Of a DNA stretch of 64,000 nucleotides, positions 1 to 9,289 are shown piece by piece. Where the stretch lies: NCBI RefSeq assembly GCF_010092445.1, contig NZ_CP048031.1, forward strand, positions 620,001 through 684,000, in the 5' to 3' direction. The notes beneath the pieces are model-generated. The model made no database searches, was not told the DNA's origin, and was given only the letters and a program-made list of their open reading frames with translations. The DNA is from Shewanella sp. Arc9-LZ. Its GTDB lineage: Bacteria > Pseudomonadota > Gammaproteobacteria > Enterobacterales > Shewanellaceae. The position numbers and the translations under genes are program-made. Each line of letters opens with the position of its first letter. Within the stretch, counting starts at the first letter, position 1.

Positions 1-3000
1 AGGAGACACATCGATTAAGCGTTGAGCCTTAGCCGTCATGCCATCACCCGTTACTTGAGTACGAGCTACTTTTTGGTCTGGCTTAGTATCATTATCTAAT
101 ACATTACCTTCCATAGAAGTATCTTCATCAAGTGAAGGGGTGTCAGTTTGGCCGAAGCTAAACTCAGTAACCATTGCTTTATAGGCAAGTTCAACACTAC
201 CTGCAGTTGTTGATTTTACTTCAACCCAGTCATCATTAGTAACAGATGTGCCTGCACCGTTAAAGTAATGAGTTGTACCTATGCTACCACTGATGTTTTC
301 AGCGCCAATCGTTACGTTAGCTGGCATACCAGGAATATCATAATAATTGAATGTGACTTCTTCAGTATCGCCAGTTTTTAACCACACGCTAAAGCTATAC
401 TGATCACCTGAAGGATCGCCCCAAAGTTGCGCATCATTCCATTCAACAACTAAGAATGAAGCTGTTCCAGTGCTCACGACACCAAGAGAGATTGCTCCAC
501 CACCAGTATCGCCAACTGTACCATCACTTAAATCAAAATCTGACCAGAATGGTGCAAGGATATTATTTGGATTTGAGCTATCAGGTAGTTCTTTATTAGC
601 ATAAGTGCCTGCAGTTGAACTATTACCAGGAATGACTATGCCGTTATCCGAAATAGTGATTGCTGTATAAGTTTGTCCATTGTACTTATAAGCTGGAACT
701 GTAAATACAAATGTAGTTTCATCACAACCGTCTAAACAAGCAGGTGTTTGACTTAAGCCAAGAGCGGTAATATTAGGATATGTACCTGTGCCACTAGTCG
801 TGACCATTTCAGGTAAATCCATTGAACCAACCCAAGTGACTACGCCAGTTTTTTCATCAACAGATAGACCATTTTGCGAGGCGCCGTTCAGGACCACAGA
901 TACATCATCTTTTGATGTAAGCTTAGTGCCTTTAGGAGTCGTAGCCGTCAGAGTTACCGTGTTTTCAAACATAGTGTTATTCACAACAGATTTTATTGTG
1001 AAAGGATCAGCAACAGAAATATCAGTGTCAGTTGTAAAAGCTGATATTAATGATGAATCACTTGACTCTTTAGCGAGTACAGCCAGTGGAAGGTGAGCAT
1101 TTTGCTTTCCTTCAGTGCTGCTAATCATCACATTACCGAATATCCAATCACCATATTCACTAAATGTTGAATCAACAGTGACAGTGAAGGTTGCTGATGC
1201 ACCCGCTTCAAGTTCAAGTGTTGATGGTGAAATCATTAGACCAGCAGTACCAGAACTTGCAGAAAGCGTCCAAGATGATTTTTCATCACTCTTGTTGTAA
1301 ACCGTACGAGTAAAGGTACAGATACCAACACATGAGTCTGCAGCTATAGAAGGCTTATCAAATGTTAACACTGCTTTTGCTGCAGCATCTAAATCCATAC
1401 GACCCGCACCCATAGCAAAAGGCGTTGCTGGTGTTGATGAGTCGTCATCTAGAATGCCATCTATTTTAGATGTAGATGTTAGTGCAGTTTTAATATCAGT
1501 TGCTGACCATGTAGGATGTAGCTGACTTAAAAGCGCTGCAGCACCTGCAACATGTGGACTAGCCATACTAGTACCAGAAATCATACTAAAGTCTTCTCCA
1601 CCGTCATCTGGTGAGAAAGCCGATAAGATGTTTGTTCCTGGGGCTGCGAGATCAGGCTTAAGGATGTTCTCATTACCATTTGGACCACGAGAGCTAGATT
1701 CATTGATAGAATCTGCAAGACCACTGGCCATGATACGTTTAATGTCAGCGCCAATAGTACCTTGAGTCGCTGTATCACCCATTGAATCTAAAATTGCCAT
1801 GCCGTCATCTTGGGCAATCATAACTGAAGGGAAGGTAATACCCGGCACTGACATAGTGATTGGTGCACCAACACGGTTGTTATAAACAACAACAGCAGTT
1901 GCGCCAGCAGCTTCAGCGTTAGTCACTTTATCGCTAAAGTTACAAGTACCACGTGAAATCAGTGCGATACCATCTTTAAATGAATCTGCAGCGAATGGAT
2001 CACAACCTTCAAAGTTTTCGGCATCAATATTGAGTGCTGAAATAACAGTTCCTGTGATGTCCATATCAATTTCAGTATCTGAACCTGGAATCGCTAACAA
2101 ATCATCACCACCAGTATTGAAGCTGTTAGCGAAGTAACGACCAGTCGTGCTGTTAGCCACAGTGATACCAGACTCGATACAACCAGGACAGCCAACTGTT
2201 TTTGCTGCATTACCATCATTACCAGCAGCACTTACTACAACAATACCAGCAGCTTCGGCAGCTTCAAACATCGTTTTGTATGGGCTACTTGAAGGATCTG
2301 AGCCAGCGCCACCACCCCATGAGTTGTTAATGACATCGGCACCATCATTAACGGCATGCTCTAATGCTTCCATGAGCATGATGTTCGAACCACTACCACC
2401 AGTACAGTCAGCTTTAGAATAAAGTGCTTTATAAGCCATTAAATATGCTGCTGGAGCAACACCTGATAATGTAACGTCAACACCTTGGAATGTTGTTTCT
2501 ACCTTGTTGCCAACAGCAGTACCGGCAACGTGAGTACCATGACCACCAAATCCTAATGGGCTCATGTATTCATCTGGACAGACTTGGAATGTAGGTTGTG
2601 ACCAACGTGCAACAATCAGTTTATCGTTACAGAATGAGCTATCCACCGTTGAACAGTAGTCATCTGTTGGCATCATCCCTGTAGGCGCTTCAAAACCTTC
2701 GCCTGAGAACATTGGGTTTTCAGGACGAATACCACCATCAATAATGGCAACACGGATACCTTTACCAGCGTTTTCCATGCCATCTACTGCATTCCACATA
2801 GCTTCACTGTTGATTATTTCATGTGAAGCATCCATGTTTGTTTCGTACATAGCTTCAGGATATACAGAGATAACTCCTGGAATAGCCATTATTTGTTCAA
2901 CAGTTAACCCTTGGCCAACAATAGTGACACCGTTAAATAATGTTGTAAATTGACGCTCAACTTTAGCATTTGAAGCAACCTTTGAAAGGGCCTTTGTAAA

Positions 3001-3318
3001 TGCAGCTTGCTCGGCCTGCAGATGAGACACATAGCTTTTAACTGGAGCTGATTGAATGTCTAATTTGCTATTTTTATCTTTAATCGCGGTAGAGGCATAA
3101 GTTGAAATACCACCTTGATATTTTGCAATAGCAGGTGATTCTAGTTCAATAATATAACGCTGAGGAGCTTTGACATCGTTAATTTTAACCGCAGGTTTTT
3201 TGTTATGGTCAGTAGAAAGCAGTTCAATGCCTGCATGGTTAGAGCTATATTGAGTATTTGCATAAGTAGCACTTGATATTAGTGCTGCCGAAATGGCTAG
3301 GGCTAATTTTGTCTTCAC
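1..3318 (-). CDS. Secreted subtilisin-like serine protease (S8) with PA domain, 3' end outside window
   Basis: Reading inward from a GTG at 3318 (preceded by AAGGAAGAAG) gives 1106 open codons that run off the window, so the C-terminus is missing. Visible order: signal peptide (about residues 1-21), an I9-type propeptide region (about 40-150), then the S8 catalytic domain with Asp194 in VAIIDGG, His260 in GHGTHVAGT and Ser584 in SGTSMASPH. The long His-to-Ser gap holds a protease-associated (PA) domain at about 415-490, as in many large secreted bacterial subtilases. Beyond about 640 come Ig/Fn3-like beta-rich segments. It probably degrades extracellular protein for nutrition. The last visible residues lie in an Asp/Thr-rich linker, so a further C-terminal domain or sorting tail is likely. 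The catalytic triad is seen directly; substrate and anchoring are unknown. Confidence 0.93.
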   Translation of the reverse strand, partial: MKTKLALAISAALISSATYANTQYSSNHAGIELLSTDHNKKPAVKINDVKAPQRYIIELESPAIAKYQGGISTYASTAIKDKNSKLDIQSAPVKSYVSHLQAEQAAFTKALSKVASNAKVERQFTTLFNGVTIVGQGLTVEQIMAIPGVISVYPEAMYETNMDASHEIINSEAMWNAVDGMENAGKGIRVAIIDGGIRPENPMFSGEGFEAPTGMMPTDDYCSTVDSSFCNDKLIVARWSQPTFQVCPDEYMSPLGFGGHGTHVAGTAVGNKVETTFQGVDVTLSGVAPAAYLMAYKALYSKADCTGGSGSNIMLMEALEHAVNDGADVINNSWGGGAGSDPSSSPYKTMFEAAEAAGIVVVSAAGNDGNAAKTVGCPGCIESGITVANSTTGRYFANSFNTGGDDLLAIPGSDTEIDMDITGTVISALNIDAENFEGCDPFAADSFKDGIALISRGTCNFSDKVTNAEAAGATAVVVYNNRVGAPITMSVPGITFPSVMIAQDDGMAILDSMGDTATQGTIGADIKRIMASGLADSINESSSRGPNGNENILKPDLAAPGTNILSAFSPDDGGEDFSMISGTSMASPHVAGAAALLSQLHPTWSATDIKTALTSTSKIDGILDDDSSTPATPFAMGAGRMDLDAAAKAVLTFDKPSIAADSCVGICTFTRTVYNKSDEKSSWTLSASSGTAGLMISPSTLELEAGASATFTVTVDSTFSEYGDWIFGNVMISSTEGKQNAHLPLAVLAKESSDSSLISAFTTDTDISVADPFTIKSVVNNTMFENTVTLTATTPKGTKLTSKDDVSVVLNGASQNGLSVDEKTGVVTWVGSMDLPEMVTTSGTGTYPNITALGLSQTPACLDGCDETTFVFTVPAYKYNGQTYTAITISDNGIVIPGNSSTAGTYANKELPDSSNPNNILAPFWSDFDLSDGTVGDTGGGAISLGVVSTGTASFLVVEWNDAQLWGDPSGDQYSFSVWLKTGDTEEVTFNYYDIPGMPANVTIGAENISGSIGTTHYFNGAGTSVTNDDWVEVKSTTAGSVELAYKAMVTEFSFGQTDTPSLDEDTSMEGNVLDNDTKPDQKVARTQVTGDGMTAKAQRLIDVSP

Positions 3319-3610
3319 AACTTCTTCCTTGTTTTTAGACACCACTCAATTTGAGGGGGATATCGCTGTAACACGATGAATATTAAGTGATGGTGTTTAT
3401 AATATTTTCAGTTTTTTGCTGCACTCTATGGCACATCAGTAGCATTTGTAGCACAAAGGTTTAACAAAAGTAACACTGTAACTTAAAAAAACGGCAATCA
3501 ATTGTTAATAAGTATGTGCAGGTTTGTGATTGAAGTTGTGTTATTCACGAGTGGGAGTTGACAATTTTGGAGTTAATGCAGGGCTTGAGGGCTACTTAGC
3601 CCTCCATGGC

Positions 3611-4072
3611 CTAGGGCTTTACCGATCTTACGATGGGATTTTGTAGGCTGATAAGTGTTTCAGTAGACTGGATTTCATCAATAGATTGAATACGGTTAAT
3701 TAGCACATGCTGCAATCCATCGATAGATTGGCACATTACCTTTACAAATACCGAGTAATTTCCGGTGGTGTAATACGCTTCTACTACTTCTTCTAATTCA
3801 TTTAGCTTGGCAATAGCAGCCGGATAATCGCCTGCACTTTTTAAATTGATGCCGATAAAACAGCAAACATCATAACCGAGCGCTTTGGGATTTACGGTAA
3901 TTTGCGCACCAGTAATAATGCCAGCTTGTTTCATTTTTTCAACGCGAACATGGATCGTCCCAGCACTGACGTTAAAACGTTTCGCCAGTTCCGCAAAAGG
4001 TGTTCTGGCGTCTTGCATAAGTGCGGTAAGTATATGATTGTCTAATTCATCACGTTGAAATGAGCTATCCAC
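3611..4072 (-). CDS. asnC: AsnC, Lrp-family regulator of asparagine metabolism
   Basis: This 153-residue protein has the two-part Lrp/AsnC layout. An N-terminal helix-turn-helix (about residues 8-60, containing FNVSAGTIHVRVEKMKQAG) is followed by a RAM ligand-binding domain containing LGYDVCCFIGI and EAYYTTGNYSVF. The text is nearly that of E. coli AsnC through most of its length, including IDEIQSTETLISLQNPI near the end, so the specific name is justified rather than plain Lrp. In E. coli AsnC activates asnA in response to asparagine; no asnA gene is adjacent here, which differs from the E. coli arrangement. The start is a GTG at 4072 with only a weak ribosome site. It is transcribed away from rluA, with about 100 bases between. 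Confidence 0.93.
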   Translation of the reverse strand: MDSSFQRDELDNHILTALMQDARTPFAELAKRFNVSAGTIHVRVEKMKQAGIITGAQITVNPKALGYDVCCFIGINLKSAGDYPAAIAKLNELEEVVEAYYTTGNYSVFVKVMCQSIDGLQHVLINRIQSIDEIQSTETLISLQNPIVRSVKP

Positions 4073-4172
4073 GGTATAAAGCCTAATAAACCATTAATTG
4101 GTCATAAATCTACGACTTTCATTGCATAATAGCTACTAAAATTAGCATGGTTATTAACAATGTTTAATTTTG

Positions 4173-4850
4173 TTATTGATCCGCCGTAGGGGCCATGAAC
4201 GTGACGGGAGACTCAAAATGCATTACTTGTTGAGAGTAGGGGTGAGTTATCGATAATGCCGCGGCATGAAGGAGTAACCTAGGTGATAAGCTTTTTGCTA
4301 AAGCATCGGCATAAAATCCATCACCAAGGATAGGGTGGCCTAATGCCATCATATGGACTCGAAGCTGATGCGAGCGTCCAGTAATAGGAGTGAGTTTGAC
4401 TAATGTTGACTTAGCACCATAGCTTACGACTTCAACTAACGTCACCGAAGGTTTTCCAACAGTGTGGTCTACTTTTTGTTTGGGTCTTTTAGGCCAATCA
4501 CAAATTAGCGGTAAATCGACTTTAGTGATACTGGTTTTCATATGACCAGCCACTCGAGCAAAATAGGTTTTGGCTGTTTCTCTATCACGAAATTGACGTT
4601 TTAATTCTCGTTCAGCACTGCGTCGTAGTGCGACGACAATAACCCCTGAGGTAGCCATGTCTAATCGGTGTACAATTTGCGCATTTGGATGTTCAGCTAA
4701 AACCCGAGAATAAATACTGTCATGATAAATAGCCTCTCTTCCTGGAACCGATAGTAGTCCAGAGGGCTTGTTTGCGACCAGAATATCCTTGTCTTGATAC
4801 ACAATATCTAGCCAAGGAGTGGTGGGTGGGTTGTAAATGAAATCAGCCAT
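4173..4850 (-). CDS. rluA: RluA, dual-specificity rRNA/tRNA pseudouridine synthase
   Basis: A 225-residue cytoplasmic enzyme that in E. coli makes pseudouridine at 23S rRNA position 746 and tRNA position 32. Family motifs are clear: VANKPSGLLSVPG (about residues 25-37), the catalytic loop HRLDMATSG with Asp64 at the same number as in E. coli, LICDWPNRP-like LICDWPKRPKQKV, and ITGRSHQLRVHM. Length matches E. coli RluA (219). There is no S4 domain, which fits RluA rather than RluC or RluD. In E. coli rluA lies beside hepA/rapA; here the downstream neighbour is asnC. Start ATG at 4850 follows a GAGAG ribosome site. Confidence 0.95.
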   Translation of the reverse strand: MADFIYNPPTTPWLDIVYQDKDILVANKPSGLLSVPGREAIYHDSIYSRVLAEHPNAQIVHRLDMATSGVIVVALRRSAERELKRQFRDRETAKTYFARVAGHMKTSITKVDLPLICDWPKRPKQKVDHTVGKPSVTLVEVVSYGAKSTLVKLTPITGRSHQLRVHMMALGHPILGDGFYADALAKSLSPRLLLHAAALSITHPYSQQVMHFESPVTFMAPTADQ

Positions 4851-4944
4851 AGTTGCTCTCGTGAGTCAATTCGCGGCAAAGATACCGCTAGGGCTTATGA
4901 TGTGCAAGTATAGAATGGTATTGCTGAAAGACTAAAACGACGAT

Positions 4945-5235
4945 TTAAGAGAATGCATTGCCGTTGACGTGCATGATGGTGAATGTCCACACTACAAACG
5001 CAAGTGGGATATGTACCAATGCATAAAAGCATTGATCAAGACGACTCATACCTTTTGCTTGCCAAATTAAAAAAAGGTGCGCACCAATGACAGTCGGAAA
5101 GAGTACTAATAATGGATAAAGTGAAAATGGGCTAGCATCGGTGAAAATGGCGTGACTCATCAACGCCCAAGCCACCATAAAAGCGGTAGTCAATGGCGGC
5201 ATAGCAATGCGATATTGGTCTGGGTAAGGGAACAT
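4945..5235 (-). CDS. Small inner-membrane protein, unknown function
   Basis: A 96-residue protein not assigned to a family. Three hydrophobic stretches are visible (about residues 14-32, 38-58 and 70-90), so it is probably a three-pass inner-membrane protein with short loops. Met/Phe-rich text and a short polar C-terminus (NGNAFS) are the only other features. It lies 34 bases downstream of another small membrane protein on the same strand, so the two are probably co-transcribed and may work together. No catalytic motif, metal site or signal peptide was seen. Confidence 0.6.
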   Translation of the reverse strand: MFPYPDQYRIAMPPLTTAFMVAWALMSHAIFTDASPFSLYPLLVLFPTVIGAHLFLIWQAKGMSRLDQCFYALVHIPLAFVVWTFTIMHVNGNAFS

Positions 5236-5269
5236 CCCGTGTCCTTAGAGTCATCTCTGTTGTGGTGTA

Positions 5270-5689
5270 TTAACCTTTTATTTCTTTTTTGCTCTGGATC
5301 ACTTTTCGATGAACTATCGAGTAATGGCGTAATCCAGCGGGTCCATGAGATACAATAACAGATAATAAAATAATAAAGATGACTAATTCAGAATGACACT
5401 GACTTATTTGAATAAAAAATCCTAGTAGGATGACTTTTAGTAAGGTTAACACTCCTTTGAGTTGTATTAGCCAGCGCCAATCTCTAATGATCTCCCAACT
5501 CATTAGTAATACACCGGATACGATTGCAATAAGCCAATAATTAAACCACAGAGATAACTCAAGATTAAAGATAATGCCACCACCACTGCCCACTACACCA
5601 ATAATGTGCAGTGCTCTGAGTGCAGTTTTGCTTATCCGTTCAATCCAAAATCGGCGGTTTGATACTGGCAAATTCTTTTTCTGATTCAT
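5270..5689 (-). CDS. Small multi-pass inner-membrane protein, unknown function
   Basis: A 139-residue protein with a basic N-terminus and four hydrophobic segments (about residues 25-45, 48-66, 78-95 and 100-118). A Gly-rich turn GVVGSGGGI sits in the first segment, and a WEIIRDWRW patch lies between the second and third. It heads a probable two-gene operon with the 96-residue membrane protein downstream. I do not recognise the family. The His and Cys in QCHSE could bind a ligand, but nothing supports that beyond their presence. Confidence 0.6.
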   Translation of the reverse strand: MNQKKNLPVSNRRFWIERISKTALRALHIIGVVGSGGGIIFNLELSLWFNYWLIAIVSGVLLMSWEIIRDWRWLIQLKGVLTLLKVILLGFFIQISQCHSELVIFIILLSVIVSHGPAGLRHYSIVHRKVIQSKKEIKG

Positions 5690-6266
5690 AGTGTCGTTGC
5701 TAGGTTAACATAGCAATAACATTAGCAATTTTACCCCGTTAAAACAGTGATGGGTACAGCAGTTTTTTTTATTTTCAATGTGATTATTCAATTTAATAAA
5801 TGAATGCCTTAAGTAGATGTTTTTTATCATGTGTTCTAGCTTACTAGGTATCCCTTAAGAGCGTCTCTACTCTAGATTATTTGAAGTAGAGTGAAATGAG
5901 AATATGTTGATGAACAAATGAAATCGACATTCGCTATGTTTAGTTTTCGGCTGTATCAAGGCGTCACGAATGTGGCTCCAGAGAACTTGGCTAAATCCGT
6001 GTTGATATGGGCAAGAAATGGATGAGGTTTATAACGCTAAAAGGATGTTTTTTGTGGGCGTTACAAGCAAACTATACTGCAGAGTGATTATTGTTGTCGT
6101 TGCTATTAACAAGGGAGAGTCTGGATCACAATTTCATCTTTATCCCGTGTGATATTGACGACAATAACTGTTAATTCACATACAATTAGCCTCTGTTTTG
6201 AGCGTGACTATTGCATTCAATAGTAGTAAACGATCGCGATAGCGCCATTAACGCATTTGGAGCCTT
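5690..6266. other. Intergenic spacer between the membrane-protein pair and ldhA
   Basis: About 577 bases with no convincing gene. It must carry divergent promoters for the membrane-protein pair (minus strand) and ldhA (plus strand). The longest plus-strand reading frame noted has 29 codons (5936-6025) and no ribosome site. The stretch around 5990-6090 is less AT-rich than its surroundings and could be a remnant of an interspersed repeat, which could not be tested without genome comparison. Confidence 0.4.
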
Positions 6267-7256
6267 ATGAGAATTGGATTTTTTAGCGCAAAGCCTTACG
6301 ACATTCGCCATTTCAATAGTATTAACGAAACCTTTAAGGTTGATATTGAATTCTTTGATTACCGACTTTGCATGCAAAACGTAAAATTAGCAGAAGGCTA
6401 TGAAGTCGTGTGCGCGTTCGTCAACGACTCTTTATGTGAAGAAGTGTTAGTTGAGTTGGAAAAAGGCGGTACAAAAATAATCGCCATGCGTTGTGCTGGC
6501 TTTAATAATGTCGATCTGATTGCTGCCGAGCGATTAGGGATGAGAGTCGTTAACGTACCAGCATATTCACCTGAGTCAGTCGCCGAGCATTCAGTGGCCT
6601 TAATGTTGACCTTAAATCGTAAAATTCATAAAGCTTATCAACGCACTCGTGATGCCAATTTTGCGTTGTCGGGTTTAGTCGGATTTAACATGTTTGGCAA
6701 AACCGTTGGGGTGATTGGTACAGGTAAAATTGGTTTGGCCACCATTAAAATTTTATTAGGTTTTGGCTGTAAAGTGATCGCCCACGATCCTTATCCAAAC
6801 CAAGCGGTAATTGATCTTGGCGTCGAATATGTCTCATTAGAAAGCCTGTATCCTCAATGCGATATCATTAGTTTGCATTGTCCGTTGACCAAAGATAACC
6901 ATCATTTACTCAACAAGGTCAGTTTTAGCCAAATGAAGCAAGGTGTGATGGTGATTAACACCAGCCGCGGCGGACTATTAGACGCTTTTGATGCGATGGA
7001 AGCGTTAAAAGATGGCCAAATTGGCTCGTTAGGGCTTGATGTATATGAAAATGAAAAAGGATTATTTTTCGAAGATAAATCAAATGAGATTATTCAAGAT
7101 GATATCTTCCGTCGTTTGTCTGCTTGTCATAATGTGATTTTTACCGGTCACCAAGCCTTTTTAACTGAAGAGGCATTAAATGCGATAGCCTCAACAACAT
7201 TAACGAATGTGACTCAGTTGACCACAGGGCAAACCTGTAATAATGAGCTATTTTAA
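6267..7256 (+). CDS. ldhA: Fermentative D-lactate dehydrogenase LdhA
   Basis: NAD-dependent D-2-hydroxyacid dehydrogenase of 329 residues, the same length as E. coli LdhA, reducing pyruvate to D-lactate during fermentation. The nucleotide-binding fingerprint VGVIGTGKIG is at about 147-156 and followed by an acidic residue in AHDPYP. Catalytic positions are Arg234 in NTSRGG, Glu263 in YENE and His295 in FTGHQAF. The segments RCAGFNNVDL, AYQRTRDANF and FRRLSACHNV are near-identical to E. coli LdhA, supporting the specific name. The start ATG at 6267 follows TTGGAGCC, a good ribosome site. A separate downstream gene of similar orientation starts 100 bases later. Confidence 0.95.
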   Translation: MRIGFFSAKPYDIRHFNSINETFKVDIEFFDYRLCMQNVKLAEGYEVVCAFVNDSLCEEVLVELEKGGTKIIAMRCAGFNNVDLIAAERLGMRVVNVPAYSPESVAEHSVALMLTLNRKIHKAYQRTRDANFALSGLVGFNMFGKTVGVIGTGKIGLATIKILLGFGCKVIAHDPYPNQAVIDLGVEYVSLESLYPQCDIISLHCPLTKDNHHLLNKVSFSQMKQGVMVINTSRGGLLDAFDAMEALKDGQIGSLGLDVYENEKGLFFEDKSNEIIQDDIFRRLSACHNVIFTGHQAFLTEEALNAIASTTLTNVTQLTTGQTCNNELF

Positions 7257-7356
7257 TTCGTACGGGTTAACCGGAATATTTACGAGTACATAGACTATAA
7301 TCACACTCTGCCCAGCTTGATAAATCTTAGGCGTAGTGCAAAATAAATGGAACATT

Positions 7357-8094
7357 ATGATTACAACAACTGAAATTCACGACATTAAAACGGCTACGGG
7401 CTTAATGCGTACCACGCTTTATCGTCCAGACACTAAAGGCCAATTTGCGACCATTATTTTCTACTCAGAAATATTTCAGCAAACCGCGCCTATTGCTCGC
7501 TCAGCGGCAATCTTAGCCGGTCATGGTTTTGTTGTATTAGTACCAGAAGTGTTTCATGAGCTAAATCCTATCGGAACCGTGTTGGCTTATGATGAAGTCG
7601 GTAAAGATAAAGGTAATGCAGACAAGTGGGCCAAGCCTTTGGAACATCATGACAGTGACACTTGTGCGTTAGTTGACTTTGCACGGGCACAGTCATTTTG
7701 CAGTGATAAAGTCGGCGCTATGGGTGTTTGTATCGGTGGTCACTTAGCTTACCGCACCGCACTTAATCCAGACATCAGCGGTGCTTTTTGTTTATATCCA
7801 ACCGACATTCATTCAAACACATTACCTTGCCAAGAAGGCAATGATTCATTAACCCGTACTGGTGATATAAAAGGCGAGTTAGTGATGGTGTTTGGTAAGC
7901 AAGATCCGCATGTTAGTAAAGAAGGGCGAAAGCTTATTTACCAAAAGCTTGAACAGGTAAATGCAAACTTTACTTGGCAAGAGGTCAATGCACAGCATGC
8001 CTTTATGCGTGATGAAGGCGAGCGTTACGATGCTGCTTTGGCTTTGCAAATGTACCTACAAGCGGTGGCATTTTTTCATCGAGTATTAAACTAG
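7357..8094 (+). CDS. Dienelactone-hydrolase-family alpha/beta hydrolase
   Basis: A 245-residue cytosolic enzyme of the DLH fold. The nucleophile is Cys in GVCIGGH, followed by Asp in FGKQDPH and His in NAQHAFMRDEGERYD, giving the Cys-Asp-His triad typical of carboxymethylenebutenolidase-like enzymes. The family acts on cyclic esters and related substrates; the physiological substrate here is unknown. An in-frame GTG at 7336 would add seven residues, but the ATG at 7357 fits the family N-terminus better. It probably has its own promoter in the gap after ldhA, although co-transcription is possible. Its 3' flank carries a MITE-like element. Confidence 0.8.
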   Translation: MITTTEIHDIKTATGLMRTTLYRPDTKGQFATIIFYSEIFQQTAPIARSAAILAGHGFVVLVPEVFHELNPIGTVLAYDEVGKDKGNADKWAKPLEHHDSDTCALVDFARAQSFCSDKVGAMGVCIGGHLAYRTALNPDISGAFCLYPTDIHSNTLPCQEGNDSLTRTGDIKGELVMVFGKQDPHVSKEGRKLIYQKLEQVNANFTWQEVNAQHAFMRDEGERYDAALALQMYLQAVAFFHRVLN

Positions 8095-8129
8095 TCTTAT
8101 TGCATGTCTGCGTTGAGCTTAAGTACACA

Positions 8130-8551
8130 TATACCCAAGCCACTCCAACATGCTCGCTTCAGAGCTCCCGTAGGATAACGGAACAAGGCAGTGATTGAAC
8201 AGAATGGTGATGCTCTGTTTAAGATCACTATTTCTAGGTTCTAGGTCGCTTCGCGGCTAGATCCTATAAAATCTATAGCAAGAGCCTAGATCGCTGCGCT
8301 GCTAGGACGCTTCGCGGCTAGATGCGATAAAATCTTATAGCAAGAGCCTAGATCGCTGCGCTGCTAGGACGCTTCGCGGCTAGATCCTATAAAATCTTAG
8401 CAGCGAAGCGGTCCCATCCCTGAGCGCAGCGTTCGCTTGTTATCTCTTGCTATCGTGTCTGAAACAGCCCGTAGGCGCGCTATTCCTAGACCCTTGAACT
8501 CTGTCACTTCTGGGCATGCACAATCTTGTATTTCGAGGTCGTTTGGGTATA
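8130..8551. mobile_element. MITE-like palindromic element with TATACCCAA termini
   Basis: A 422-base non-coding block bounded by perfect 9-base inverted repeats: TATACCCAA at 8130-8138 and TTGGGTATA at 8543-8551. Similarity continues inward imperfectly on both arms (CCACTCCAACATGC on the left, ACGACCTCGAAATAC on the right when read inward). Inside are a stem-loop at about 8192-8232 and 62-base tandem repeats. No transposase frame is present and no target duplication was clear. The structure suggests a miniature inverted-repeat element or a composite of interspersed repeats, inserted between the hydrolase and the MscS-like gene. Confidence 0.6.
8245..8399. repeat. 62-bp tandem repeat, about 2.5 copies
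   Basis: Copies start at 8245 (61 bases, one T shorter), 8306 (62 bases) and 8368 (partial, 32 bases). Each begins with CGCTTCGCGGCTAGAT, runs through an AT-rich TATAAAATCTTATAGCAAGA core and ends in GATCGCTGCGCTGCTAG. The CTAG-bounded GC-rich blocks are near-palindromic and can form short hairpins. After the partial copy, the sequence turns into an inverted version (GCAGCGAAGCG at 8400-8410). Confidence 0.85.
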
Positions 8552-8575
8552 AACCATCAAGTGGCTGCCTGGGGT

Positions 8576-9139
8576 TTACTTTAACCACCGCGCTCGGTTT
8601 GCATTAATCTTCGCTTTAGTTTTGTTGCTTGTTGAAAGCGCGCTTGATGTTCGTGGTTCGGGTAATTTAATCACCGCTTTTTGTAGCATTAAGCTATTAG
8701 GGTAAGTCATTACATCGCCGATATCTCGTTTGATCAATACGTGAAACAAACTGATTTCAACAATAATGCCACTCATATCTTCTTCTTTATCAACAATTTT
8801 TATTCGATCGCCAATACGATACGGAAATGCAAAAAAGATTAATACACCAGCAGTGATGTTGCTCAATATCGACCATTGAGCAAATAGCGCCACGCCTAAT
8901 ACCGCAAAGGCTGAAGACACAAATAGCGACACCTCTTGATAGCCTAACCCTAATGACACCGCCATGACGGATATCGTCACAAAAAACAACAAATAAGAAA
9001 TCAAACGGGTAATTAAACGGCTACGTACTTCACTGACTTGTTTCTTTTCAGCTTGCAAATGGATCCATTTATTAACCTGACGTTGGGCAAAAAAGAACAC
9101 CGCCAAATAAATAAAGATCATCAATAAATGGTTAAACAT
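8576..9139 (-). CDS. Small MscS-type mechanosensitive channel-like protein
   Basis: A 187-residue membrane protein with hydrophobic segments at about 4-18, 45-65 and 70-112. These are followed by an MscS beta-domain signature (FPYRIGDRIKIVDKEEDMSG, then DVMTYPNSLMLQKAVIKL). This matches the pore helix plus beta-domain of the MscS family, though the large cytoplasmic alpha/beta vestibule domain of E. coli MscS is mostly absent and the C-terminus is a short basic tail. It may act as a small osmotic-release or solute channel. It is convergent with, and very close to, the MITE-like element, whose right end lies 25 bases past the stop codon. Confidence 0.8.
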   Translation of the reverse strand: MFNHLLMIFIYLAVFFFAQRQVNKWIHLQAEKKQVSEVRSRLITRLISYLLFFVTISVMAVSLGLGYQEVSLFVSSAFAVLGVALFAQWSILSNITAGVLIFFAFPYRIGDRIKIVDKEEDMSGIIVEISLFHVLIKRDIGDVMTYPNSLMLQKAVIKLPEPRTSSALSTSNKTKAKINANRARWLK

Positions 9140-9289
9140 GTCAATTCCCTATCTCGTAATGATAATAAAACATTGTGTTACATACGCTATTTGACGCGAA
9201 CTTCGGCCAGCATTCTGGGGTATAATAGAGTTTTAAAGTAGAAAAATCTTGCTGTCGTATATTAAGCAAGACTCCTCACTGAGTGAAGT

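Noticed and set aside
1581..1778. Frames antisense to or overlapping the subtilase (788-2953 region)
   Set aside because: Shadows of a clear 1106-codon protease frame.
5936..6025. 29-codon frame upstream of ldhA
   Set aside because: No ribosome site and very short; nothing else supports expression.
8397..8588. 63-codon minus-strand frame overlapping the repeat element
   Set aside because: It runs through the MITE-like repeat and its end, with no family resemblance; treated as chance.
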